A stretch of DNA of 51,047 nucleotides, taken from NCBI GenBank assembly GCA_025361065.1, contig JANYAY010000061.1, positions 1 to 51,047 of the forward strand, given 5' to 3'. Position numbers and translations under genes: made by a program. The notes beneath the pieces were generated by a model. That model made no database searches and was not told the origin of the DNA. It saw only the letters and a list, made by a program, of their open reading frames with translations. This document shows, one piece after another, positions 1 through 10,452 of the stretch (its first letter is position 1; each line of letters begins with the position of its first letter). The DNA comes from Deltaproteobacteria bacterium (GTDB lineage: Bacteria > Desulfobacterota > Syntrophia > Syntrophales > Smithellaceae).

Positions 1-183
1 ATTGTGGCCAACAGTTTGCGTGAAGAAGGCGCCGGTTTCCAGAATGATACCAATATAATTACAATCATTGACAGTAGCGGCTTTACGGAATCTCTGCCGA
101 AAATGACAAAAATTGCTGCGGCCGTACAGATTTTTGACCGCATCAAGGATGCAATTGATCTCAGAGGTAAAAACAAAAAGTAA
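1..183 (+). CDS. coaBC: CoaBC, C-terminal end (partial)
   Basis: This open frame runs in from the left edge and stops with TAA at 181-183, giving 60 residues. The residues VANSLREEGAGFQNDTN followed by a leucine-proline-lysine stretch and a final helix match the end of phosphopantothenate-cysteine ligase, where a VAN...GFG.D.N motif precedes the last helix. In bacteria this domain is usually fused to phosphopantothenoylcysteine decarboxylase, giving two successive steps of coenzyme A synthesis. The fusion cannot be verified because the N-terminal part lies outside the window. The stop codon shares one base with the start of the next gene, so the two are probably cotranscribed and translationally coupled. 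Confidence 0.8.
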   Translation: MVANSLREEGAGFQNDTNIITIIDSSGFTESLPKMTKIAAAVQIFDRIKDAIDLRGKNKK

Positions 184-902
184 TGGCGGTAATTACCCCC
201 GAATCAGGTGAGCGGCAATTGCGCTCTGAATTGCTTTCGGCAGCGAAAGCGCTGAAAAGCCATGTAACGAATTCAGATAAATATGCTGCCGGTCTCAGCT
301 GGAGAAAAGTGGAACGAGTGAAGAAAAATACTCAGATTAATGTGAAAAATAATGAAGCGGATTTGGGTAAAATTTGCACGGATATGTCCGGCTGCCAGCT
401 TTGTGGTTTGGGTAAAACCAGGCATAATCTTGTTTTCGGTGCTGGAAATGCTCAGGCTAAAGTTGTTTTTGTTGGAGAGGCTCCCGGAGCGGACGAAGAT
501 GAACAAGGGATGCCGTTCGTCGGCAGGGCAGGTCAGTTGTTGACGAAAATAATTGAAGCAATGGGCTTGAGCCGCAAAGACGTTTATATTTGCAACATTC
601 TCAAATGCCGTCCGCCGCAAAATCGCAATCCATTACCCGAAGAGATTACTGCCTGTGAGCCGTTTTTAAAACAACAGTTAAAAAGTATTTCTCCGCGGAT
701 AATCTGCGCACTGGGAACATTTGCTGCTAAAACGCTGCTGAAAACTGAAGTGCCGATAAGCGTCTTACGCGGCCGTTTTCATTCTTATGAAGGAATAAAG
801 TTAATGCCGACATATCATCCGGCTTATTTGTTGCGCAATCCTTCGGCAAAGAAGATCGTCTGGGAAGATGTGCAGCTGATTATGAAGGAACTGCAAAATT
901 AA
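183..902 (+). CDS. udg: Family 4 uracil-DNA glycosylase (Fe-S)
   Basis: A 239-residue family 4 uracil-DNA glycosylase, which removes uracil from DNA to start base excision repair. Active-site motif A is GEAPGADEDEQG (98-109) and the C-terminal motif is HPAYLLRNP (212-220). Four cysteines fit the usual 4Fe-4S ligands: C71 and C74 as CQLC, C142 in KCRPP and C158 in ACEPF. The first ~60 residues are a variable N-terminal extension as in many bacterial members. Its ATG overlaps the coaBC stop by one base (TAATG), so translation is coupled. The family is common in thermophiles and in many bacteria lacking or supplementing Ung. Confidence 0.93.
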   Translation: MAVITPESGERQLRSELLSAAKALKSHVTNSDKYAAGLSWRKVERVKKNTQINVKNNEADLGKICTDMSGCQLCGLGKTRHNLVFGAGNAQAKVVFVGEAPGADEDEQGMPFVGRAGQLLTKIIEAMGLSRKDVYICNILKCRPPQNRNPLPEEITACEPFLKQQLKSISPRIICALGTFAAKTLLKTEVPISVLRGRFHSYEGIKLMPTYHPAYLLRNPSAKKIVWEDVQLIMKELQN

Positions 903-934
903 TTTTTAATGCAGTTGAAAGAAGAGGTAAAATA

Positions 935-2239
935 ATGGTCAAAAAAATTATCTCCATCCTGATTTTGCTTTTATTAGCAGCGAGTGTCTGTGCTACGGCC
1001 TCGGAAAAGAAACCGGTATTCAATATGATCGGCATTGACGGCATCATTACCGCACCAACGGCAAAATATATAGCGAAAAGCATTGAAGAAGCAGGTAAGG
1101 AAGGCGCCGAAGGGCTTATTATTTTACTCGATACGCCGGGGGGGATGGATACCGCAATGCGTGATATCGCAAAAAGTATTCTTAATGCTCCTCTGCCGGT
1201 AATTGTTTTTGTTTATCCTCCCGGAGCCCGTGCTGCATCAGCCGGGGTGATTATTACTGCGGCGGCTCATGTTGCAGCGATGGCGCCCGGTACCAACATA
1301 GGGGCGGCTCATCCTGTAGCCATCGGTATCGGTGGCAGCGGGATGGACAAAACTATGTCGAAAAAAGTAGAAAATGATGCTGCCGCCTATGTCCGCAGTA
1401 TTGCTAAATCCAAAGGGCGTTCGGAAGAGTGGGTGGAAAAGGCAGTCCGAAAAAGTGAATCAATTACTGCTGAAGAAGCGCTGAAATTAAATGTTATTGA
1501 TTTTGTCGCCCCCGATGTCGAAAAGCTTTTGAGTGCCATTGATCAAAAAGAAATAAATTTGGCAGGTGGTAAAAAGAAAATATCAACAAAGAATGCGGTA
1601 ATAAATAATAAGAAAATGGGAACGCGTCAGGGAATACTCGCGGCGATTTCCGATCCCAATATTTCGTATATCCTTTTGCTGGTCGGCCTGGCGGGATTGT
1701 ATTTTGAACTATCTACACCGGGTGCCATATTGCCGGGAGTGATTGGCGGCATATCTCTTTTGCTGGCTTTTTTCGGCTTATCCACACTGCCGGTGAATTA
1801 CACGGGAATATTACTGATAATATTCGGTGTGATTTTGTTTATCGCCGAGATAATGGTGATGAGTCATGGAATACTTTCTGTAGGAGGTGTAATTTCATTA
1901 ATCATGGGATCACTGCTTTTATTCGATACAACCGACCCGGCTTTGCGGATTTCGTTGCAAGTTTTAATCCCGGCGGTAGTTGTGGCTTCAGCATTCTTTA
2001 TAGTTGTTATCTGGCTGGCAATGAAGGCGCAATTGAGGAAAAAATATTCCGGAGCGGAAGCAATGATTAATGCTGAGGCTGAGGCAGTAACCGACATAGC
2101 CGAGGAAGGAGAAGTCTTTTTAAAAGGAGAATACTGGAAGGCGAAAAGTGAAAAACCGATCAAGAAGGGAGCGAAAGTGAAAATTCTCAAGCTTGAAGGT
2201 CTTAACTTAAGCGTGGAAGAAATAAAAAAAGAACAATAA
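935..2239 (+). CDS. nfeD: NfeD-family membrane serine protease
   Basis: A 434-residue long-form NfeD protein (ClpP-class, PH1510-like). It has a signal peptide or N-terminal membrane segment at residues 1-22, a ClpP/crotonase-like protease domain at about 28-210 with the probable nucleophile S102 in RAASAG, and a lysine-rich stretch at 139-144 that should hold the catalytic lysine of the Ser-Lys dyad. Four to five membrane segments follow (about 235-375), then the C-terminal NfeD OB-fold. The next gene encodes a slipin. NfeD/slipin pairs are a known conserved unit in which the protease cleaves the C-terminal part of its stomatin partner. A good GAAAGAAGAGG-type ribosome site precedes the ATG. 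Confidence 0.92.
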   Translation: MVKKIISILILLLLAASVCATASEKKPVFNMIGIDGIITAPTAKYIAKSIEEAGKEGAEGLIILLDTPGGMDTAMRDIAKSILNAPLPVIVFVYPPGARAASAGVIITAAAHVAAMAPGTNIGAAHPVAIGIGGSGMDKTMSKKVENDAAAYVRSIAKSKGRSEEWVEKAVRKSESITAEEALKLNVIDFVAPDVEKLLSAIDQKEINLAGGKKKISTKNAVINNKKMGTRQGILAAISDPNISYILLLVGLAGLYFELSTPGAILPGVIGGISLLLAFFGLSTLPVNYTGILLIIFGVILFIAEIMVMSHGILSVGGVISLIMGSLLLFDTTDPALRISLQVLIPAVVVASAFFIVVIWLAMKAQLRKKYSGAEAMINAEAEAVTDIAEEGEVFLKGEYWKAKSEKPIKKGAKVKILKLEGLNLSVEEIKKEQ

Positions 2240-2258
2240 ATAAAAGGAGGAAGATAAT

Positions 2259-3023
2259 ATGGTTGGAGCTTTTTCTTTACCTGCAATTGTTGTGATTGTA
2301 CTGGTGGTTATGTTTCTGGCTTCCGCCATTCGTATTTTAAATGAATACGAAAGGGCGGTTGTATTTCGTTTGGGAAGAATAAGAGATGTCAAGGGACCCG
2401 GCTTGATTATCATCATTCCCGGTATTGATAAAGTGGTAAAAGTGGATATGCGCACAATTACTTTGGATGTTCCTCCCCAGGATGTTATCACGAAAGATAA
2501 CGTATCCATCAAGGTAAGCGCCGTTGTTTATTTCCGCGTAATGGATGCTAATGCGGCAGTGACTAATGTCGAAAATTATCTTTATGCCACCTCCCAGTTG
2601 GCGCAGACCACACTTCGAAGCGTTTGCGGACAGATGGAATTAGATGAAATCCTTTCCGAGCGCGAAAAGATCAATATGCATTTGCAGGCAATTTTGGATC
2701 GCAGTACCGAGCCCTGGGGTATTAAAATATCTTTGGTCGAAGTAAAGCACATTGATTTACCCGAAGAGATGAAGCGTTCGATGGCCAAACAGGCCGAAGC
2801 GGAAAGAGAAAGAAGGGCGAAGGTGATCAATGCCGAAGGTGAATTCCAGGCGGCACAGAAATTGATAGACGCAGCGGAGCTGATGGAAACACAACCAATG
2901 TCTTTGCAGTTACGGTATCTGCAAACTTTAAATCAGATTGCCGCGGAAAATAATTCTACAATAGTATTCCCCATTCCGATTGATTTATTTAAACCACTTA
3001 TAAAAATGGCGGAAAAAGCATAA
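2259..3023 (+). CDS. Slipin / SPFH (band 7) membrane protein
   Basis: A 254-residue prokaryotic stomatin-like protein. A single N-terminal hydrophobic segment (about 6-23) is followed by the band 7 domain starting at [11 protein letters not shown] (30-40), including GPGL (46-49) and the VDMR...LDVP stretch, and a charged helical coiled-coil region (about 170-215, rich in EAERERRAK). The C-terminal tail is hydrophobic. It lies 19 bp downstream of nfeD behind a strong AGGAGG site, so the two form the classical NfeD/slipin operon. Such proteins oligomerise in the membrane and are thought to organise membrane domains; the exact role here is inferred from family. Confidence 0.92.
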   Translation: MVGAFSLPAIVVIVLVVMFLASAIRILNEYERAVVFRLGRIRDVKGPGLIIIIPGIDKVVKVDMRTITLDVPPQDVITKDNVSIKVSAVVYFRVMDANAAVTNVENYLYATSQLAQTTLRSVCGQMELDEILSEREKINMHLQAILDRSTEPWGIKISLVEVKHIDLPEEMKRSMAKQAEAERERRAKVINAEGEFQAAQKLIDAAELMETQPMSLQLRYLQTLNQIAAENNSTIVFPIPIDLFKPLIKMAEKA

Positions 3024-3034
3024 ATTATTAAAAA

Positions 3035-3058
3035 GGCGGCAGAAGGAAATCTGCCGCC
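3035..3058. terminator. Intergenic hairpin after the nfeD-slipin pair
   Basis: A perfect 9-bp inverted repeat (GGCGGCAGA / TCTGCCGCC) with a 6-nt loop sits 12 bp after the slipin stop codon. No uninterrupted T-run follows on either strand, only an AT-rich stretch, so it may act as a weak terminator or as an mRNA-stabilising stem between the slipin gene and the next small gene. Confidence 0.5.
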
Positions 3059-3086
3059 AAATATATTTGAGAGAGGTGAAGGTTTT

Positions 3087-3401
3087 ATGCCAAGTGAAAA
3101 ACGCAACATTCTTACCGGCGGCATGATTTTAATTACTCTGGGAATATTGATTTATCTGAGCAAGGCTGGAGTTTACTCTTTTGGACAAACATGGCCGGTA
3201 TTGATTATTGTCATTGGAATATGCGCTATTATACAAAGAGTTAAAGATTTCGGGGGCTGGTTTATAACTGTGGCCGGCGCTGTTTTTCTTGCTAATGAAT
3301 TTTTTGGTATTGAGCTTTCCAAATATTCCCAATATATATTGCCGGCAGTGCTTATTTTGCTGGGAATATTTGTTTTATTAAGGCGACGCAAACGCAACTA
3401 A
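3087..3401 (+). CDS. Small integral membrane protein, LiaI/DUF5668-like
   Basis: A 104-residue protein with four hydrophobic segments (about 7-25, 33-49, 56-72 and 82-97), ending in a strongly basic tail RRRKRN. The arrangement and the motif of paired helices separated by short turns resemble the LiaI/LiaF-type transmembrane region (DUF5668), often found near envelope stress or band 7 proteins. It has an AGAGAGG-type ribosome site and follows the slipin gene by 63 bp, so it probably shares the nfeD-slipin envelope context. No enzymatic motif is visible. Confidence 0.7.
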   Translation: MPSEKRNILTGGMILITLGILIYLSKAGVYSFGQTWPVLIIVIGICAIIQRVKDFGGWFITVAGAVFLANEFFGIELSKYSQYILPAVLILLGIFVLLRRRKRN

Positions 3402-3430
3402 TAAAGATAGAAAGCTGAAGTTATCCGGTT

Positions 3431-4120
3431 ATGTCTTCCAAATCCAAGAAGATTCTGATTATTAGCGATTTTGATGGCACAATATCGACGGTCGATTTGG
3501 GCAATCAAATCATTAATAAATTTGCCACGGCGAGTTTAAGCGATATTGAGAAGGCATATGTCAAAGGGAAAATTGGTTCCCGCATTGCTTATGAGAGAAT
3601 GGCCAAAAGAATTAAAGGCAGCCGCGAAAAAATGCTCGAGCACATTCTGGCAATCGAAAAACTTGATCCTTATTTTCCCGAATTCTGTTCTTTGAGCAGG
3701 GATAAAGATATTGATGTAAAGATAGTATCCGATGGTTTGGATTTCTATATCGAAGCTGTTCTGGACAAACACGATCTTCAAGGCATGGAGTATTATGCTA
3801 ACCTGGCTGTCTTTGGTGTGGATAATTCTTTTTCCATTGAATTTCCCGGCAGAAATGATTTTTGCGGACGTTGTGGAACCTGCAAAAGCAGGATACTGAA
3901 TTCTCACCGTCTGATCTACGATAAAATCATTTATATTGGAGACGGTTATTCCGATTTCTGCCCTTCTCGGTATGCTGATGTCGTATTTGCCAAGAATATT
4001 CTCTATCAGCGCTGTGAGCAGGAAGGTACGCCTTGTATGTCATTTACCGATTTCAGCGAGATCAATAATTATCTCAAAGAAAATTATTCAACCACCTCGC
4101 AGCAAGATTGCGAGGTATGA
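3431..4120 (+). CDS. HAD-superfamily phosphatase, MtnX-like
   Basis: A 229-residue HAD-IB phosphatase. Motif I is SDFDGT (12-17; nucleophile D13 and acid/base D15), motif II is IVSDG (around 99), and motif IV is YIGDGYSDFCPS (around 168-179). The cysteine cluster FCGRCGTCKSR (about 145-155) is a feature of the MtnX-like subgroup. MtnX acts in methionine salvage, but no other salvage genes lie nearby, so the substrate is open. The last ten or so residues and the stop codon lie inside a dispersed repeat that begins near 4090, so the native C-terminus was probably replaced by repeat sequence. Confidence 0.8.
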   Translation: MSSKSKKILIISDFDGTISTVDLGNQIINKFATASLSDIEKAYVKGKIGSRIAYERMAKRIKGSREKMLEHILAIEKLDPYFPEFCSLSRDKDIDVKIVSDGLDFYIEAVLDKHDLQGMEYYANLAVFGVDNSFSIEFPGRNDFCGRCGTCKSRILNSHRLIYDKIIYIGDGYSDFCPSRYADVVFAKNILYQRCEQEGTPCMSFTDFSEINNYLKENYSTTSQQDCEV

Positions 4121-4188
4121 AATGAACGTCATAATATCGCGAGCGAGCTCACGAGAATTAACGCTCGTCCCGCGTGAGCGGGATTAAA
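4090..4188 (+). repeat. Dispersed palindromic repeat, family A, copy 1
   Basis: About 100 bp sharing long blocks with 18951-19052 (same orientation) and with 19764-19825 and 24511-24610 (opposite orientation). It starts with AACCACCTCGC, contains GAGGTATGAAATGAACGTCA and ends with TCCCGC-GTGA-GCGGGA, a 6-bp stem with a tetraloop. This copy overlaps the 3' end of the HAD phosphatase gene. It also contains an in-frame GTG at 4174 that would falsely extend the aminotransferase downstream. Confidence 0.88.
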
Positions 4189-4206
4189 TATGCTAAAGAG
4201 GTTTTT

Positions 4207-5388
4207 ATGTCCATTTCCCAAAAAATTAAAGCAGCAAGTGCGCAGTCATCAATGATCCGAAAAATGTTCGAACAAGGTCCGATACTGAAAAAGAAATTCG
4301 GGGCTGATAAAGTTTATGATTTCAGCCTGGGTAATCCCAATGTGGAACCGCCGGAGAATTTCAAAGAAGAACTGAAAATTATAGCTCAGGAAATCATCGC
4401 CAATAAGCATGGTTATATGCACAATGCCGGCTATGCGGAAACCAGGCAGGTAATTGCCGCCAAGATAAACAGAATTCACGGCCTCAAACTCGACGGCGAG
4501 CATGTAATTATGTCCTGTGGTGCCGGTGGAGCCCTCAATGTAATTTTCAAGGCCTTACTTGATCCGCAGGACGAAGTCGTTGTGCCGGTGCCTTTCTTTA
4601 TGGAATATACCGCCTACGTTGATAATTACGGCGGTGTTCTCCGCAAAGCAAAAACCACGGACGACTTTTCGCTCGATGTTGCGGCTATCGCTGCGGCTGT
4701 CAATGATAAGACCAAAGCAATACTAATCAATTCGCCCAATAATCCCACAGGAAAAGTATACAGTGCACAGAACATCTCCGATCTGGCGCGGATGTTGAAC
4801 AAGAAAAGCAGTGAACTGAAAAAAACAATTTATCTTGTTTCCGATGAGCCTTACAGTGAAATTGTTTATGATGATGTTGTCGTGCCCAATATCTTTTCCG
4901 CTTATAAGAACAGCATCATTGCCTACTCCTACTCGAAAACATTATCATTGCCCGGAGAAAGAATCGGCTATATTGCTGTCAACCCGGAAATTGAAGAGGC
5001 CGAAGAGTTGCTCAATGCCCTGATTTTATGTACGCGGATTTCCGGTTTCGTGAATGCTCCGGCACTGATGCAGAGGATTGTCGCCAGACTTCAGGATGTT
5101 AAAGTTGATGTTGATGTTTATAAAAGAAAACGTGATCTGCTTTGCTCGGGACTGGAGAAAGCCGGGTATAAATTTGAAAAACCGCAGGGTGCGTTTTACT
5201 TATTTGTGCAAAGCCCGATTCCGGATGACGTAGCGTTTGTCCAGATGTTGTTAAAGAGAAATATTCTTGTCGTTCCCGGCAGCGGTTTTGCCGCTCCCGG
5301 TTATTTTCGTATAGCTTACTGCGTCGATGATGCGACGATTGTTAATTCAATGGATGGGTTTGCGGAAGCGATCAAAGAGTGTAAATGA
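4207..5388 (+). CDS. PLP-dependent aminotransferase, class I/II
   Basis: A 393-residue fold type I aminotransferase. Visible landmarks are FSLGNPN near the N-terminus, SPNNPTGKVY, the PLP phosphate/ring contact VSDEPYSEI, the Schiff-base lysine in SYSKTLSLPGERIGY, and the C-terminal substrate arginine in FRIAYCV. The ATG at 4207 is preferred because AAAGAGG lies 5-6 nt upstream; a longer reading from GTG 4174 starts inside a dispersed repeat. It belongs to the AspB-like group. Substrate could be aspartate, an aromatic amino acid or alanine; sequence alone does not say. A second, distinct aminotransferase lies at 21742. Confidence 0.88.
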   Translation: MSISQKIKAASAQSSMIRKMFEQGPILKKKFGADKVYDFSLGNPNVEPPENFKEELKIIAQEIIANKHGYMHNAGYAETRQVIAAKINRIHGLKLDGEHVIMSCGAGGALNVIFKALLDPQDEVVVPVPFFMEYTAYVDNYGGVLRKAKTTDDFSLDVAAIAAAVNDKTKAILINSPNNPTGKVYSAQNISDLARMLNKKSSELKKTIYLVSDEPYSEIVYDDVVVPNIFSAYKNSIIAYSYSKTLSLPGERIGYIAVNPEIEEAEELLNALILCTRISGFVNAPALMQRIVARLQDVKVDVDVYKRKRDLLCSGLEKAGYKFEKPQGAFYLFVQSPIPDDVAFVQMLLKRNILVVPGSGFAAPGYFRIAYCVDDATIVNSMDGFAEAIKECK

Positions 5389-5397
5389 GATTTGTGC

Positions 5398-5590
5398 TGT
5401 CATTGCCCGGCTTTACCGGGCAATCCAGTTTCGAGCAACAAATGCAGAGATGAACAATGATTGATAATGTATTCTTATGTATTTGCTTTGTGGAATGTAT
5501 TTAGAAGTCTGTCTTTCCCAAAGTAAAATAATTTCATGCTTATGCTCTCATCAAGCTATCTGGATTGCCGGATCAAGTCCGGCAATGACA
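5398..5590. repeat. Spacer bounded by inverted 31-bp palindromic repeats
   Basis: Two 31-bp units, 5398-5428 and 5560-5590, are inverted relative to each other. After reverse-complementing the first, both begin CTGGATTGCC and end GGCAATGACA, with different 11-bp centres, and each is itself a hairpin (ATTGCCCGG/CCGGGCAAT and ATTGCCGGA/TCCGGCAAT). The 131 bp between them are AT-rich with no recognisable gene. This is a REP/BIME-like or MITE-like unit between two gene ends facing each other, and it could also terminate transcription from both sides. Confidence 0.82.
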
Positions 5591-5599
5591 TAAAGTTAT

Positions 5600-8171
<2,572 letters not shown>

Positions 8172-8235
8172 GGGCTGGATAGTAGCTTTACTTTCTTGTA
8201 AAGTCAAATTAAAAGCTTTTAATGAGCCTTGATTT

Positions 8236-8379
8236 TCCGAAACGAAGTGCTCGGAAAAACTTAGAGCGAATTATCCCGCCACCTTTAGATGGCAGGGATG
8301 ATCCCCATTCGCTTCGCTCAGGGGATAGTTCCACTTACGCTTCAAACTTCACTGCGTTCGTTTTCAGCTTGTGTCACTA
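8236..8379 (-). repeat. Dispersed repeat, family B, copy 1
   Basis: The reverse complement of 8321-8379 aligns with 45941-45999 without gaps, about 46 of 59 bases identical by eye; the shared run GCTGAAAACGA and the run GTTTGAAGCGT are the clearest. Downstream in the element are two hairpins, ATCCCC/GGGGAT and ATCCCTGCCA/ GTGGCGGGAT with a 7-nt loop. The unit fills the divergent gap between the ligA operon and the phosphodiesterase gene and holds no gene. Confidence 0.68.
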
Positions 8380-8427
8380 AATAAAACTTGTTTTTTTTAT
8401 TTCTTGCCGTTAATAACTAAACAAAAT

Positions 8428-8919
8428 ATGGAAGCGAATAAAGTTAAAATTGGCGTCATTTCTGATACTCATCTGCCGGGTTTCGACGAAAAATTAAACA
8501 AAATCGTCCATGAACATTTTGGCGATTTGGATATTGTTATTCATGCCGGAGATTTAGTTGATTTGCGCGTTTTGGATATATTCGCCGGTTTTGAGATTAA
8601 AGCAGTCTTCGGCAATATGGATTATCCTTCCGTCAAAGAAAAATTACCCGAGCAATTATTTTTTGAAATACGGGGATTTAAGTTTGGAGTTGTTCACGGA
8701 TGGGGCGCGCCTGCGGGAATAGAGGAAAGAATATTAGCCAAAACAGGTAACTTGGATTGTATAGTTTACGGGCATACGCATCAGCCGACTTGCCACAAAA
8801 ATGCCGGTGTACTTTTTTTCAACCCCGGGTCACCAACGGACAAACGTTTTGCAGCAGATAGATCGATAGGCATATTAGAAATTGACAAAGGGGTATCAGG
8901 TAGGATAATTAACCTCTAG
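8428..8919 (+). CDS. YfcE/MJ0936-type metallophosphoesterase
   Basis: A 163-residue phosphodiesterase of the YfcE/MJ0936 type, which hydrolyse phosphodiester bonds with two divalent metals. The metal-binding motifs occur in order: SDTHLPG, HAGDLVD, FGNMDYP (GNxD), VVHGWG and YGHTHQP, followed by FNPGSPT. I start at the ATG at 8428, directly before the core MEANKVKIGVISDTH. A GTG reading from 8371 would add 19 residues that come from the family B repeat. The natural nucleotide or signalling substrate is unknown. Its stop TAG touches the left end of a MITE-like element. Confidence 0.85.
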   Translation: MEANKVKIGVISDTHLPGFDEKLNKIVHEHFGDLDIVIHAGDLVDLRVLDIFAGFEIKAVFGNMDYPSVKEKLPEQLFFEIRGFKFGVVHGWGAPAGIEERILAKTGNLDCIVYGHTHQPTCHKNAGVLFFNPGSPTDKRFAADRSIGILEIDKGVSGRIINL

Positions 8920-9080
8920 CAGACTGTTGAAAAAGGCTTATCTGCTGTGTTGCGCTTTGGCTCTCGCTGCTCACGTACGTTTGAAGTACGCTCCGCTGCT
9001 TGATCCTCGCGCGCCTTGCATCTAAACCTTCGCGTGCCCTCTTGTGACCTTTAGGTTATTAGGGTATTTGAACAGCCTGC
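8919..9080. mobile_element. MITE-like element with terminal inverted repeats
   Basis: A 162-bp non-coding unit bounded by imperfect terminal inverted repeats: GCAGACTGTTGAAA at the left and, reverse-complemented, GCAGGCTGTTCAAA at the right (12 of 14). The trinucleotide CTA flanks both sides (8916-8918 and 9081-9083), a possible 3-bp target duplication. Inside is a smaller inverted repeat CGTAC...GTACG around TTTGAA. It has no transposase and would need one supplied in trans. It begins exactly at the stop codon of the phosphodiesterase gene. Confidence 0.72.
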
Positions 9081-9122
9081 CTAACCGGGGTTTTTAAAAG
9101 ATATATTAGGTATTTTGGGAAT

Positions 9123-9608
9123 ATGGATACAATTTTTGCACCGTGGCGAATGGAATATATTAAAAGTGAAAAGCCCGCAGGCTGTGTATTCTGTCAATGT
9201 TCGATCAGATGCGACGATTATGTAATATACGAAGGTAAATCCTGCTTTGTGATGATGAACAGATATCCGTATGTGAATGGCCATTTGATGATCATTCCCG
9301 TGCGGCATATTGGTAAAATCGAAGATTTAACCCCGGAAGAAAGAAGTGAAATTTTTGCCTTGTTAGATACAACGGTGAGAGTGCTCAAAGAAGCAATGAG
9401 TCCGGATGGTTTTAATATGGGCATGAATATTGGTAAAGCGGCCGGAGCGGGTATTGAAGAACATATTCATGTGCATGTAATTCCACGCTGGGAAGGCGAT
9501 ACAAACTTTATGAGTGTTATAAATAATATACGGGTTATACCGGAGGATATGCCGACAACGGCTAATAAACTTGCTCCTCTTTTTAAGAAATATCACCGGG
9601 AGGAATAA
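9123..9608 (+). CDS. HIT-family hydrolase (Ap4A phosphorylase/FHIT-like)
   Basis: A 161-residue histidine-triad nucleotide hydrolase. The triad HIHVHVIPRW (114-123; H114, H116, H118) supplies the catalytic histidine, and CVFCQC near residue 21 resembles the zinc-binding pair of the bacterial Ap4A phosphorylase/FHIT-like subgroup. The N-terminal IFAPWRMEYI is also typical of that subgroup. Members cleave dinucleoside polyphosphates or nucleotide monophosphate conjugates. A LapA-like gene starts 4 bp after its stop, so both are probably cotranscribed. Confidence 0.9.
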   Translation: MDTIFAPWRMEYIKSEKPAGCVFCQCSIRCDDYVIYEGKSCFVMMNRYPYVNGHLMIIPVRHIGKIEDLTPEERSEIFALLDTTVRVLKEAMSPDGFNMGMNIGKAAGAGIEEHIHVHVIPRWEGDTNFMSVINNIRVIPEDMPTTANKLAPLFKKYHREE

Positions 9609-9612
9609 TTAA

Positions 9613-9924
9613 ATGAAAGTAATATCTTTAATTGTACTTATAGGTTTTGCTTTTTTTATTGTTACTTTTTCTCTGGAAAATGCAGCGCCGGTTCATCTTA
9701 AATATTACAATTTTGTTGATATGGTTGTTCCCATGTACATGCTGCTTTTTATATCACTTCTTACGGGTATAGTTATTACCGGCTTCATCGGGATAATTGA
9801 AAGATTTCGTTTAAACCGGGCTATTAGCCGTTTGAATAAAACCATTCGTGACTTGCGCAAAGAACTTCGCGCCAATGAACCGCCACCGATTATTGAAGAA
9901 CCAAAAACACCATCTCAATATTAA
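9613..9924 (+). CDS. LapA-domain membrane protein (DUF1049)
   Basis: A 103-residue inner-membrane protein with two hydrophobic helices (about 1-19 and 37-60) joined by the FSLENAAPVHLKYY linker that is typical of the LapA/DUF1049 domain, then a charged, probably coiled-coil cytoplasmic tail (about 63-90). E. coli LapA works in assembly of lipopolysaccharide with LapB/YciM; whether this copy does so is inferred from the domain only, since no lapB gene is in the window. Its last base overlaps the start of the next gene. Confidence 0.82.
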   Translation: MKVISLIVLIGFAFFIVTFSLENAAPVHLKYYNFVDMVVPMYMLLFISLLTGIVITGFIGIIERFRLNRAISRLNKTIRDLRKELRANEPPPIIEEPKTPSQY

Positions 9925-10400
9925 TGACGGAAAATAAAAAATATCTTACCGATGCGTCTTTAGCCAAATTGGCCAAATGGCTGCGGTTGATCGGTTATGA
10001 CACAATTGTTTTTCCGCGGGAAGCCGGCAGGAATTTGCTGAATCTGGCTTGTGCTGAAAAAAGAATTGTTCTTACCAAAAGACGAGATATGCCGGAGCGC
10101 CAATTTTCCGGAGAATTATATTTTGTTGCAGGTCTTGATATTGAAAGCCAGTTCAAAGAAGTTATTGACAAATTCTCTCTGACCATAGAGAAGCAAAAAA
10201 TATTCAGGATTTGTCTTAAGTGTAACGCCGGGTTATCTTCCATAGCGAAAGAAGATGTATATGACCTGGTGCCGCCGTATGTTTTTGCCAATTGCAGCGA
10301 ATATAATCAATGTCCGCGCTGCCGGAATGTTTATTGGCCGGGAACCCATCAACGCAATGCTCTGCGATTCCTGGAAAAATTAGGCATAAACCCGCAGTAA
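9924..10400 (+). CDS. Mut7-C RNase-domain protein with zinc ribbon
   Basis: A 158-residue Mut7-C/PIN-like domain protein. The N-terminal LTDASLAKLAKWLRLIGYDT contains the conserved aspartate D10 and the KLAKWLR signature; the C-terminal half has a zinc ribbon formed by C97, C100, C130 and C133 (CLKC ... CPRC), followed by YWPGTH. The domain is predicted to be an RNase related to PIN nucleases, but experimental roles are scarce. The start ATG overlaps the LapA-like stop by one base (TAATG), so coupling is likely. A strong terminator follows. Confidence 0.86.
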   Translation: MTENKKYLTDASLAKLAKWLRLIGYDTIVFPREAGRNLLNLACAEKRIVLTKRRDMPERQFSGELYFVAGLDIESQFKEVIDKFSLTIEKQKIFRICLKCNAGLSSIAKEDVYDLVPPYVFANCSEYNQCPRCRNVYWPGTHQRNALRFLEKLGINPQ

Positions 10401-10403
10401 AAA

Positions 10404-10441
10404 AGCATTGATACCCTTTGATTGTAAAGGATACCAATGCT
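10404..10441. terminator. Bidirectional Rho-independent terminator
   Basis: A 16-bp stem AGCATTGATACCCTTT / AAAGGATACCAATGCT, with two positions that can be G-U pairs, closes a 6-nt loop. It sits between the convergent Mut7-C gene and the EF-G-2 gene, with an A-run on its left and therefore a T-run when read from the minus strand. It probably ends both transcripts. Confidence 0.85.
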
Positions 10442-10452
10442 GGAGGTAAATT

